A DNA stretch of 64,000 nucleotides from the NCBI GenBank assembly GCA_963667595.2, contig CAXXWD010000003.1, positions 1 through 64,000 of the forward strand, given 5' to 3'. Below the pieces are notes generated by a model. That model was not told the origin of the DNA. It made no database searches and saw only the letters and a program-made list of their open reading frames with translations. The position numbers and the translations under genes were made by a program. This document shows, piece by piece, positions 36,638 through 44,764 of this stretch (its first letter is position 1; the number at the start of each line of letters is the position of its first letter). Source of the DNA: JAHJQZ01 sp963667595. Its GTDB lineage: Bacteria; Pseudomonadota; Alphaproteobacteria; Rhizobiales; Devosiaceae.

Positions 36638-39205
36638 TCAGCCCTGCGGCTCGTTGATCACGCCGCGCAGCACGTCCTTGACCTTGGAATTGATCTGGTC
36701 GAGCGAATAGGGCTTGGGCAGAAACTCGACGCTCCGATCGTCCTCCAGGTCCCGCCTGACGCTTTCCTCGGCATAACCGGACACGAAGATGACCTTGAGC
36801 TCCGGAAAGCGCTGCCTGACGTGTTTCAGCAGGGTCGGCCCATCCATTTCCGGCATGACGACATCGGAAATGATCAGATCGATCTTGCCGTCGATCTCGT
36901 CGAGCTTTTCGAGCGCTTCCTCGCCGGATTCGGCTTCATACACTTCGTAACCCGTGGTGCTGAGCGCCCGGGCGGAAAAGGTCCTGACGCTCTCCTCGTC
37001 CTCGACGATGAGGATGCGTTCGCGACCGGTCAGGTCCCTGACCTTGTGCTGGGTGCCGATCTTGGTCGGTTGCTCGGTTTCGGTGGGAATGTGGCGCGGC
37101 AGGAAGATGCGGAAGGTCGTGCCCTTGCCGATCTCGGAGTCCGGATAGATGAAACCGCCGGTCTGCTTGATGATGCCATAGACCATGGAAAGCCCGAGGC
37201 CTGTGCCCTTGCCGGTCTCCTTGGTGGTGAAGAACGGCTCGAAGATCTTTTCCATCGTCTCGTCGCTCATGCCGGTGCCCGTATCGGATATCTCGATGAG
37301 GACGTAATCGGCCGGCGGCATGCCGCGATAGGTGAAGGTTTCGGCCTCGGCGGTCAGCACATTGCGCGTCGCGATGTGGATTTCGCCGCCATTGGGCATG
37401 GCGTCGCGGGCGTTGACCACGAGATTGATCACCACCTGCTCGATCTGCACCAGATCGGCCCTGACCATCCACAGGCCCGGCTCGTGCACGACGTCGAGCG
37501 CGATCTGCTCGCCAATCAGGCGTTTGAGCAACACGGTCAAATCGTCGATATGGGTACTGAGTTCGAGGATCTGGGGTCTCAGGGTCTGGCGGCGCGAGAA
37601 GGCGAGCAACTGACGCACCAGCGCGGCGGCGCGATTGGCGCTCTGCTTGATCGACATGATGTCGGAAAAGCTCGGATCGTTCGGCTTGTGCTTGAGCAAA
37701 AGCAGATCCGAAAAGCCGATGATGGCTGTCAGCACATTGTTGAAATCGTGGGCGACGCCACCGGCGAGCTGGCCCACCGCCTGCATCTTCTGGCCCTGGG
37801 CGAACTGGGCTTCGAGCCGTCTTTGTTCGGTCATGTCGAGGGCATGCACGATCACCCGGTCCGGCTTGCCCTCCTCGCTTTCCGATCCGTTGATATAAAG
37901 CCTCACCGCCTGATCGGGATTGTCGTGCAAATAGGCGTCGAGCGGCTCGATATCGGAACGCCGGGCAATGGCGTCGGCGATGGCGGTCTTCAGCGCCGGC
38001 ACCTGTTCGGTGCAGATCAGCTCGGCAAGCGGACGCATCTCGACGGGGCGTTCGGCCGCGGCCAGCGCGAACACGCGGGTGAACGGCGCATTGGTCGAAA
38101 CGATCCGCCCGTCGTCGTCGAGCGTGGCGACGGCGAACGGCGTCTGGTTGAACAGGCGCGACACGCGGATCTCGGCGGCGCGCAGCGCATCTTCCATCTC
38201 GGCGCCGCCGGTGCGGTCGAGAACGAGCGTGCGGGTTTCCCCCAGTTCGCCATCGGCCAGCCGCGCGGCGCGGTGCAAAAGCCTGACCGGGAAGGTGGTG
38301 CCGTTGGCGCGCACCAGATCGATGTCGATGGTCTCGGTGCGGATTTCGCCATCAGACCGCCCGCCCATCAAAAGGGAAGCGCCGTCGCCGTGAACGATGT
38401 CCTTGAGGGTCAGCGACCCGCTTTCGAAGGCGGCGAGGTCGTAGCCCAGCAAATCGGCCATGGTGGAGTTGATGTAGGAGAGCCGGCCCTTGGCATCGGC
38501 GGAAAAAAAGCCCGCCGGCGCATGGTCGAGATAGTCGATGGCGCGCTGCAGCTCCAAAAAGATGTTTTCCTGATGCTCGCGGTCGCGCGTGATGTCTTCG
38601 AGCGTCCACACGACGAGCGGCTTGTTCAGCCCCTCGACCTGCGGCAGGGCGCGTACGCCGATCCTGTACCAGGCCGGCTTGGCGTCGCCGGCGCTGGAGC
38701 GCAGGGGATGCGACAACCGGACGTCCTCGGCGACCGAGCGCCCTTCCCGCGCCGCCCGCGCCAGCCTGTACATGGCTTCGCTGGCTTCTGGCTCGGAGGC
38801 GAACAGGCGCGCCACGCCGACCGGCATGCGGTCGCCACCGCCGCCGGACAGGCGTGCATATTGCTCGTTGGCATATACGATCCGCCCGTCGCGCTCGCTG
38901 ACCAGCGCCCCGAACGGCAGGCTGTCGATCATGGCCGCGCTGAGGGTGCGGCGCGTCTCGCCGGACGAGATGCGGAACAGACCGGCCGCCAGCGCGAACA
39001 GGCAGAACACGCCGATGACGCCCAAAAGGCCGAGAAACAACAAGATCAGGTCGGAAGGGATGCGATCCCCGTAAAGGGAAAAGACGACGGCAATGGCGAT
39101 GAAGACGAGTGCCAGAAGCAGAACGCGCCAGACGCTTGAAAACCCCGACGCCCGTGCCTCGATCGGTTCGGGATAGGTATCGCCATTAAAAGGCGTAACC
39201 GACAT
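36638..39205 (-). CDS. cckA: Cell-cycle hybrid histidine kinase CckA
   Basis: Bifunctional kinase/phosphatase at the top of the CckA-ChpT-CtrA/CpdR phosphorelay. 855 aa: two membrane helices (about 25-45 and 52-75), PAS-like domains (about 90-460), a phosphoacceptor helix GGVAHDFNNVLTAI with H486, an ATPase domain with NARDAM, DTGTGM and GKGTGLGLSMVYGI (about 570-705), and a receiver domain with D781 in IISDVVMPEMDG. Complete. The same window contains several CtrA-type boxes before flagellar genes. Confidence 0.96.
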   Translation of the reverse strand: MSVTPFNGDTYPEPIEARASGFSSVWRVLLLALVFIAIAVVFSLYGDRIPSDLILLFLGLLGVIGVFCLFALAAGLFRISSGETRRTLSAAMIDSLPFGALVSERDGRIVYANEQYARLSGGGGDRMPVGVARLFASEPEASEAMYRLARAAREGRSVAEDVRLSHPLRSSAGDAKPAWYRIGVRALPQVEGLNKPLVVWTLEDITRDREHQENIFLELQRAIDYLDHAPAGFFSADAKGRLSYINSTMADLLGYDLAAFESGSLTLKDIVHGDGASLLMGGRSDGEIRTETIDIDLVRANGTTFPVRLLHRAARLADGELGETRTLVLDRTGGAEMEDALRAAEIRVSRLFNQTPFAVATLDDDGRIVSTNAPFTRVFALAAAERPVEMRPLAELICTEQVPALKTAIADAIARRSDIEPLDAYLHDNPDQAVRLYINGSESEEGKPDRVIVHALDMTEQRRLEAQFAQGQKMQAVGQLAGGVAHDFNNVLTAIIGFSDLLLLKHKPNDPSFSDIMSIKQSANRAAALVRQLLAFSRRQTLRPQILELSTHIDDLTVLLKRLIGEQIALDVVHEPGLWMVRADLVQIEQVVINLVVNARDAMPNGGEIHIATRNVLTAEAETFTYRGMPPADYVLIEISDTGTGMSDETMEKIFEPFFTTKETGKGTGLGLSMVYGIIKQTGGFIYPDSEIGKGTTFRIFLPRHIPTETEQPTKIGTQHKVRDLTGRERILIVEDEESVRTFSARALSTTGYEVYEAESGEEALEKLDEIDGKIDLIISDVVMPEMDGPTLLKHVRQRFPELKVIFVSGYAEESVRRDLEDDRSVEFLPKPYSLDQINSKVKDVLRGVINEPQG

Positions 39206-39392
39206 GAGCTGGTTTCCCCGTTCGTTCGTCCTGTCGTCCCGAATGCCCCCGCCCCGGAACGAGCACGCATCAGTGAATGGACCTTACGCCGTCCGCCCCG
39301 TCAAGACACGTAAAAGCCGTGGCAAGGTCGAGTCGCCGTATCGCAGTCAATCTAGCAAAGCACAACGCGTATTGGGTAGAGCGCCAGATCAG

Positions 39393-40469
39393 TTATGCCC
39401 GCCAGCGACGACGCGAATTGAGGCGGATAACGTAGCTGATGACTTCGGCGACCGCCTTGAAATGCTCCCCTGGAATGGCCTGGTCGATGTCCACCGCCTT
39501 GAAGAGCGCGCGGGCCAGTGGCGGATTTTCGACAATCGGCACGTTGTTCTCTTCGGCGATCTCGCGGATTTTGAAGGCGATGGTATCCATGCCCTTGGCG
39601 ACGCAGACCGGCGCATTCATGGAGCGCTCGTATTTGAGGGCGACAGCGAAATGGGTCGGGTTGGTGATGACCACCGTCGCCTGCGGCACCGCCTGCATCA
39701 TGCGCTGACGCGCCTTTTCGTTGCGGATCTGGCGGATGCGCTGCTTGACGTGCGGATCGCCTTCCATCTGCTTGAACTCGTCCTTCACCTCCTTGACCGT
39801 CATCTTGTGGCGTTCCCACCACTTGTAGCGCTGATAGGCGTAATCGGCGCCGGCAATGACCGTGATGATGGCAATGGAAACGCCCATGACCTTGAGCGCC
39901 AGGTCGAGAAAGACCGGCAGAAGCGTCATCAGGTCGGCGGTGATCAGTGTGTCGAGACGGGACTGTTCCGGCCAGATGGTGACGAACAGGGCGATCGATA
40001 CCACCGCGATCTTGATGAGGCCCTTGACGAAATTGAACAGCGCCTCGCCCGAGAACATGCGCTTGGCGCCTTCGATCGGATTGACGCGCGACAGCTTGGG
40101 CGTGATCGGATCGATGGAAAACAGCGGCGCATGCTGCACCAGATTGCTGGCAATGGCGAAGACCGCCAGAAAGACCAGCGGCAACAGCGTCACACTCAAC
40201 ACCCCGAAGGTCAAATCGTTGATGAAGGTGGAAAAACCGGGGCCGGTCAGATCGATGTCGCCGGCATGGTTCATGACGTTGCGCAGTTTTTCGGAAAGCT
40301 GCACGGCGGCCATCGGCGCGAGAATGGCGAACAACAGCGTCGAGCCGACGATCATGAACCAGGTGTTGAGTTCCTGGCTCTTGGCGACGTCGCCCTTTTT
40401 CCGTGCTTCCTCAAGTTTTCGTTGTGAGGGGTCTTCTGTTTTTTCTGATTTGTCGGGCTGGTCTGACAT
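39393..40469 (-). CDS. flhB: Flagellar export protein FlhB
   Basis: Membrane component of the flagellar type III export gate and substrate-specificity switch. 358 aa, with a charged N-terminus (KTEDPSQRKLEEARKKGDVAKS), four membrane helices and the autocleavage motif NPTH at residues 270-273. Last gene of the flgB-flgC-fliE-fliQ-fliR-flhB unit, 4 nt after fliR. The 187 bp between it and cckA hold no gene. Confidence 0.97.
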   Translation of the reverse strand: MSDQPDKSEKTEDPSQRKLEEARKKGDVAKSQELNTWFMIVGSTLLFAILAPMAAVQLSEKLRNVMNHAGDIDLTGPGFSTFINDLTFGVLSVTLLPLVFLAVFAIASNLVQHAPLFSIDPITPKLSRVNPIEGAKRMFSGEALFNFVKGLIKIAVVSIALFVTIWPEQSRLDTLITADLMTLLPVFLDLALKVMGVSIAIITVIAGADYAYQRYKWWERHKMTVKEVKDEFKQMEGDPHVKQRIRQIRNEKARQRMMQAVPQATVVITNPTHFAVALKYERSMNAPVCVAKGMDTIAFKIREIAEENNVPIVENPPLARALFKAVDIDQAIPGEHFKAVAEVISYVIRLNSRRRWRA

Positions 40470-40473
40470 GAGG

Positions 40474-41247
40474 TCACCCCAGACCCATCAGCAGCCGGAT
40501 CTGCGTCTCGAAATGGGTGAGGTACCAGGTCGAGATCGCCACCAGCAGCATGGCGAGAAGAGACAGGCCGAGCCCGATATTGGCGGGCATGGCAATGAAA
40601 AAGATCTGCAATTGCGGCATGAGTCGCGACAGGATGCCGAGGCCGAGATTGAAGATCAGACCGTAGATGATGAAGGGCGCCGCGATCTGCACCCCCACCA
40701 CGAAGCTTTGCGTCGCCACGTACCAGGCGAGCCGGTAGGCATCATCGAACATCAAGGGGATTTCGGGCGGATAGACTTCATAAGACTGGTAGATGGCGGC
40801 GATCACCATGTGATGCAGATCCGTGGCGAAGATCAGCGCGATACCGAGCAAGCCAAGGAAGTTGCCGATGATCGCGCCCTGCACGCCGGTCTGGGTGGGG
40901 TCGGCGACCTGGGCCATGCTGAGGCCCGACTGATAGGCGATGATGGAGCCCGCCACCTGCGCGGTCGAAATGATGAGGCGGGAGATGGCCCCGAGAATGA
41001 GGCCGACAATCATTTCGTGAAACAGCAATCCGATCGCCATCAGAAAAGTGTCCGGCTGCGCCGGCAGGCTGGGCGAAACCAGCGGGAAAAAGACCAGCGA
41101 CAGGACCAGCGCGATGGCAAGCCGGACCGTGGTGTTGAGGAAGCTCTCGCCAAAACCGGGCACCAGCATGACCATGGTGCCGACTCGCGCCACGATCATC
41201 AAATAGAGATAGGCGACTTCGGGCAGCCAGTTGACGGAAATGGTCAT
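40474..41247 (-). CDS. fliR: Flagellar export protein FliR
   Basis: Membrane protein of the export gate, 257 aa, six helices. Features include LVPGFGESFLNTTVRLAIALVLSLVFFP and SMAQVADPTQTGVQGAIIGNFLGL, the conserved FliR loop. Lies between fliQ (12 nt away) and flhB (4 nt away). Confidence 0.95.
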   Translation of the reverse strand: MTISVNWLPEVAYLYLMIVARVGTMVMLVPGFGESFLNTTVRLAIALVLSLVFFPLVSPSLPAQPDTFLMAIGLLFHEMIVGLILGAISRLIISTAQVAGSIIAYQSGLSMAQVADPTQTGVQGAIIGNFLGLLGIALIFATDLHHMVIAAIYQSYEVYPPEIPLMFDDAYRLAWYVATQSFVVGVQIAAPFIIYGLIFNLGLGILSRLMPQLQIFFIAMPANIGLGLSLLAMLLVAISTWYLTHFETQIRLLMGLG

Positions 41248-41259
41248 GACGCGACCGGC

Positions 41260-41526
41260 CTATGCGCCATTCTGGATCAGTTCGATCAGGCGGTTCATGA
41301 AGCTTTCCATAGTCGCGCCCATGAACGGCAGGGCGAGAAGCAGCGTCAGGAAGATGGACAGGATCTTCGGCACGAAAACCAAGGTCATTTCCTGGATCTG
41401 GGTCAGCGCCTGAAACAGCGCGATGACGACGCCGACGAGCAGACCGATGAGCATCATCGGCGCGGCCAGAATGACCATGGTCCAGATCCCGTCCCTAGCG
41501 ATGTCCAGCACATCGGCGCCGCTCAT
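41260..41526 (-). CDS. fliQ: Flagellar export protein FliQ
   Basis: Small export-gate protein of 88 aa with two membrane helices (IWTMVILAAPMMLIGLLVGVVIALFQ and a second near ILSIFLTLLLALPFM), joined by the conserved TQIQEMTLVFVPK. The frame continues 41 codons upstream, but only the ATG at 41524-41526, with AGGA before it, fits the family. Confidence 0.95.
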   Translation of the reverse strand: MSGADVLDIARDGIWTMVILAAPMMLIGLLVGVVIALFQALTQIQEMTLVFVPKILSIFLTLLLALPFMGATMESFMNRLIELIQNGA

Positions 41527-41674
41527 GATCCCTGTCCCGTCATTCCTGCCCATCCCGTTCCGGCCTGAACGGGAAATGATTCGCCGGCCCATTGTCTCGT
41601 TGTGCGACGGATCTGGAAACGTCGAAGTCCCGCAAGAAACGGTTCCCAACCGAAATCCGCATCCTCTTTCAGTC

Positions 41675-42004
41675 CTAGATCGGCATGTTCATGATCTTCT
41701 CGTAGGCCGAAATAACCTTGTCGCGCACAGCGACGAGGCTCTCGATGGCCAGTTCTGTCTGCGACACCGCAGTCACCACGTCGACCATGTTGGCCTTGCC
41801 ATTGATGAGATCGGCCGACAACGCATCCGATTTTTCACCGGATTCGACGACCCCCTGAAGGCCCTGGGACACGAGCTGGCCGAAATCCGGCATGGTATCG
41901 GATGCATCCGATTTATCGGACGTGTTCAGAAGGCCCTTGTTGTCGGGGACGAGACGCTGTGTCTGGCCGTAGGCGGCTTTGGCAACGGAGAACGGGATAT
42001 CCAT
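41675..42004 (-). CDS. fliE: Flagellar hook-basal body protein FliE
   Basis: Links MS ring and rod, 109 aa. The C-terminal VDVVTAVSQTELAIESLVAVRDKVISAYEKIMNMPI is the FliE signature. Placed between flgC (23 nt) and fliQ (148 nt). Confidence 0.94.
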   Translation of the reverse strand: MDIPFSVAKAAYGQTQRLVPDNKGLLNTSDKSDASDTMPDFGQLVSQGLQGVVESGEKSDALSADLINGKANMVDVVTAVSQTELAIESLVAVRDKVISAYEKIMNMPI

Positions 42005-42027
42005 GGCTTCCTAACTCCCCTTTTCGA

Positions 42028-42441
42028 CTACTTGCGCAGGATGTCGATCGTCTGACCGATCATGTCGCGGGTCGAGGAAACGACGTTGAGATTGGCTTCG
42101 TAGGTCCGCTGGGCCTGCCGCATGTCCATTGCTTCGATCAGCGTGTTGACGTTGGGATAAAGTACGTAGCCATTGGCATCGGCGGCCGGGTGGCCCGGCT
42201 CGTAACGGCTTTCGAATGCCGACATGTCGTAGGTGATGTTGCCCACCTTGACCTCGTTGCCGTTCAACACCTGGTTGAACACGGATTCGAAGGTCGGGAT
42301 GCGGCGGCGATAGGGCTCCTGCCCCGGCGTCTGACCGGTGGAATCGGCATTCGCGATGTTTTCTGCGATCACCCGCATGCGGGCAGACTGCGCATTGAGG
42401 CCTGAAGCGGCAAGCGCGAGTGACTGAACGAAATCCGACAT
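42028..42441 (-). CDS. flgC: Flagellar basal-body rod protein FlgC
   Basis: Proximal rod protein, 137 aa. N-terminal ALAASGLNAQSARMRVIAENIANADSTG and C-terminal NVNTLIEAMDMRQAQRTYEANLNVV are the rod-family ends. Lies 11 nt from flgB. Confidence 0.95.
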   Translation of the reverse strand: MSDFVQSLALAASGLNAQSARMRVIAENIANADSTGQTPGQEPYRRRIPTFESVFNQVLNGNEVKVGNITYDMSAFESRYEPGHPAADANGYVLYPNVNTLIEAMDMRQAQRTYEANLNVVSSTRDMIGQTIDILRK

Positions 42442-42452
42442 GCTGGTCTCTC

Positions 42453-42860
42453 CTAAGCCGTCTTGCTGAGCGCTGTTTTCAGGATGCGGATTGAGCGGGT
42501 GTAGAGCGCCGTAACCGTCTGGAAGTCGATCTGGTTTGAGGCGACCTTGGTCATCTGCTCCTCGAGCGTGACGCCGTTACCGTCCGGCGTAATCTCGAAA
42601 CCATCGTCCGTAATGGAGGAAAAGCCCGTGCCCGACGTCGCATGAACGCTGAAATGGCCGGGCTGGGTCGCAACGGTCGTCATGGACTCGGAGCCGGCGG
42701 CATCCTGCGCCTTTTCCATGTCGAAGGGCTTGAGTTCCCTCGCGGCGTAACCAGGGGTCTCGGCATTCGCGACGTTTTCGGCCAGAACGCCTTGACGTGT
42801 CTGATGCCAGCGCATCTTGTCGGTCAGAACGCCGAACATGGGTATGTTCAGAATTCCCAT
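42453..42860 (-). CDS. flgB: Flagellar basal-body rod protein FlgB
   Basis: Proximal rod protein, 135 aa, first gene of the leftward operon. It contains RQGVLAENVANAETPGYAARELKPFD and the end VASNQIDFQTVTALYTRSIRILKTAL. ATG 42858-42860 chosen because GGGAG lies 6 nt upstream; two ATGs just before it (42866 and 42875) are less well placed. A CtrA box and dyad lie about 70-105 nt upstream, shared with fliO. Confidence 0.95.
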   Translation of the reverse strand: MGILNIPMFGVLTDKMRWHQTRQGVLAENVANAETPGYAARELKPFDMEKAQDAAGSESMTTVATQPGHFSVHATSGTGFSSITDDGFEITPDGNGVTLEEQMTKVASNQIDFQTVTALYTRSIRILKTALSKTA

Positions 42861-42929
42861 CTGCATCTCCCGCATGACCGGCATTGGATATCTCGCCGGC
42901 AAATCACCCCGATCGACGGATATGTGATA

Positions 42930-42966
42930 GGAAATTTCTGCCCACTGATGGTTAACGTAGCGTTAA
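42930..42966. promoter_or_regulatory. CtrA box plus dyad between flgB and fliO
   Basis: TTAA-CGTAGCG-TTAA-C at 42952-42966 is a full CtrA box. Nine nucleotides before it lies the dyad GGAA-ATTTC-TGCC (42930-42942), one mismatch from GGCA-N5-TGCC. It is in the only gap between two divergent flagellar units. Confidence 0.72.
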
Positions 42967-43074
42967 CAAACAGTCGGTAAGCGTCTTGATGCCGCGCATT
43001 TTGCGGCATCTCGGCAATATGGTAGGCAAAAACTTCCTTTTGGGTCGAGACCGGCCACGGATTCGGAGCTGTTT

Positions 43075-43809
43075 ATGGGGTCCCTTCTTAGTCTGTTTGG
43101 CGGCGACAATGTCGTGCTGACTGTCCTGATCGCCCTGACTGTCGTTCTTATTCTGATCATACTCGGTGTCTGGGCGCTCAAGCTCGTGTTCAACGCCACC
43201 GGTCGCGCCGCGCGCGGACGCGCAAAACGACTTGGGATCGTCGACATTTCGCCTCTGGACCAGAAGCGACAGCTCGTTCTGGTGCGGCGCGACAATGTCG
43301 AACACCTGCTTTTGATCGGCGGAACCCAGGATCTCGTCATCGAGGCAGGCATCACTCAGGAACCGCTCAGCACCCGCCTGGCGCGGCTGACGCCGTCGTC
43401 CTCGCACCACCCCGCCGCCCAGCAGCCGGCGGCAACGCCCGCAACGCCGCAGCCAAGCGCCCCTTCGCCATCGTCGATGTCGGGAACGGCACGGTTCCGC
43501 AGCACCAACCTGCCGCCGGACCTCGTCACCAAGCGCAATCCGCCCCCCGCGCAGCCGCACACCTCGCTGCGCCATACCGCCTTGATGCGGCCGAACGAAC
43601 GGGTCGAGCCGGACTTTATCCCCAGCCCGCCGCCACGTCCGGCAGCGACAACATCCGACTCAGATAAAAAGGCCGATACCGAACCTGTGACGGTCGAAAC
43701 CGAAACAGGTTCCCCTGAACCGGAAAACCGTGACGAGCCCCGAGACGACCCCCAAATTGAACGCGACGGCGACGACACGCACCCCGAAGGCTCCCAGAAG
43801 GACAACTAG
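43075..43809 (+). CDS. fliO: FliO-like flagellar biosynthesis protein
   Basis: A 244-aa protein with one N-terminal membrane helix (VLTVLIALTVVLILIILGVWAL) followed by the FliO domain LGIVDISPLDQKRQLVLVRRDNVEHLLLIGG. The second half is long, Pro/Ser-rich and acidic, probably disordered. FliO is the scaffold for FliP assembly, and fliP follows directly. Its TAG stop lies in the CTAG at the start of a repeat (43806-43809). Confidence 0.88.
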   Translation: MGSLLSLFGGDNVVLTVLIALTVVLILIILGVWALKLVFNATGRAARGRAKRLGIVDISPLDQKRQLVLVRRDNVEHLLLIGGTQDLVIEAGITQEPLSTRLARLTPSSSHHPAAQQPAATPATPQPSAPSPSSMSGTARFRSTNLPPDLVTKRNPPPAQPHTSLRHTALMRPNERVEPDFIPSPPPRPAATTSDSDKKADTEPVTVETETGSPEPENRDEPRDDPQIERDGDDTHPEGSQKDN

Positions 43810-43895
43810 AGCGGTGTGCGAAAAAGGGAATGCCGGTTTTTCGCGAAAACACCGCGCCCTCAAAAAGATAGGGTACGCTTTCCGATTCCAAAAAA
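43806..43895 (+). repeat. CTAG-family repeat at the fliO-fliP junction
   Basis: It begins CTAGAGCGGTGTGCG and AAAAAGGG, continues with CCGGTTTTTCGCG, and ends in an A-rich segment near 43895. The first 25 nt closely match the copy after flgH. It includes the fliO stop codon and the likely GTG start and first codons of fliP. Confidence 0.6.
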
Positions 43896-44656
43896 AAGCC
43901 GGATTCTCTCGCGTCACGGTTCGCGCCCTGACCGCTATCCTGGCGCTCGCCGGGCTTTGCCTGTTTATGGCGTCACCAACACTGGCACAGGACATATCCA
44001 TCAATTTCGGCGACGACGCGACCCTGACCGAACGGGCGATGCAGCTCATCGCCTTGCTGACGATCCTCAGCGTTGCCCCCTCCATTCTGGTCATGGTGAC
44101 CAGTTTCACCCGCATCGTGGTGGTGCTGTCGCTTTTGAGAACCGCCATCGGTTTGCAGACCGCGCCGCCCAACTCGGTGATGGTCTCCCTGGCCCTGTTC
44201 CTGACCGCCTTCATCATGGGGCCGACGCTTCAGCAATCCTACGATCAGGGCATCGCTCCGCTTCTGGCCGGCCAGATCGAGATCGGCGAAGCCTTCACCC
44301 AGGCGGCAGCGCCCATCCATACCTTCATGGCCGCCAATACCCGCGAAAAGGACATCCAGCTTTTCATCGATCTTTCGGAAAAGCCCGCCCCGGAAAGCGT
44401 CGAGGCCATCCCGTTGCAGATCATGGTTCCCGCCTTCATGATCTCGGAACTGCGCCGCGCTTTCGAAATCGGCTTCCTCCTGTTTTTGCCCTTTATCATC
44501 ATCGACATGGTGGTCGCTTCGGTGCTGATGTCGATGGGCATGATGATGCTGCCGCCAGTGGTGATCTCCCTGCCGTTCAAACTGGTGTTCTTCGTTCTGG
44601 TCGACGGCTGGAGTCTGGTCGCCGGCTCGCTGATCAAGAGTTTTGTGGCGCTCTGA
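43814..44656 (+). CDS. fliP: Flagellar export protein FliP
   Basis: Core of the export gate. From a GTG at 43814 it has 280 aa. The segment VRALTAILALAGLCLFMASPTLAQ is a signal peptide, then LLTILSVAPSILVMVTSFTRIVVVLSLLRTAIG, QTAPPNSVMVSLALFLT and the terminal IDMVVASVLMSMGMMMLPPVVISLPFKL, all classic FliP. No ATG precedes the signal peptide after the fliO stop, so GTG 43814 (or an overlapping upstream ATG at 43730) is used. The first 25-30 residues come from repeat DNA. Confidence 0.9.
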   Translation: MCEKGNAGFSRKHRALKKIGYAFRFQKKAGFSRVTVRALTAILALAGLCLFMASPTLAQDISINFGDDATLTERAMQLIALLTILSVAPSILVMVTSFTRIVVVLSLLRTAIGLQTAPPNSVMVSLALFLTAFIMGPTLQQSYDQGIAPLLAGQIEIGEAFTQAAAPIHTFMAANTREKDIQLFIDLSEKPAPESVEAIPLQIMVPAFMISELRRAFEIGFLLFLPFIIIDMVVASVLMSMGMMMLPPVVISLPFKLVFFVLVDGWSLVAGSLIKSFVAL

Positions 44657-44764
44657 GCGGGCGCCGTCCGCCTGAAGCGACAACCCCATATGTCGCGGCA
44701 ACGGCTTTGTTTTATGAGGCCTTTCGGCGGTTCGCCTGCCTGAAGACACAGTCCCGGCCGGATA

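Noticed and set aside
36452..39139. An 895-codon ORF on the plus strand
   Set aside because: It lies opposite cckA, whose domains and catalytic residues are complete. The frame is open only because of the high-GC codon use of the true gene.
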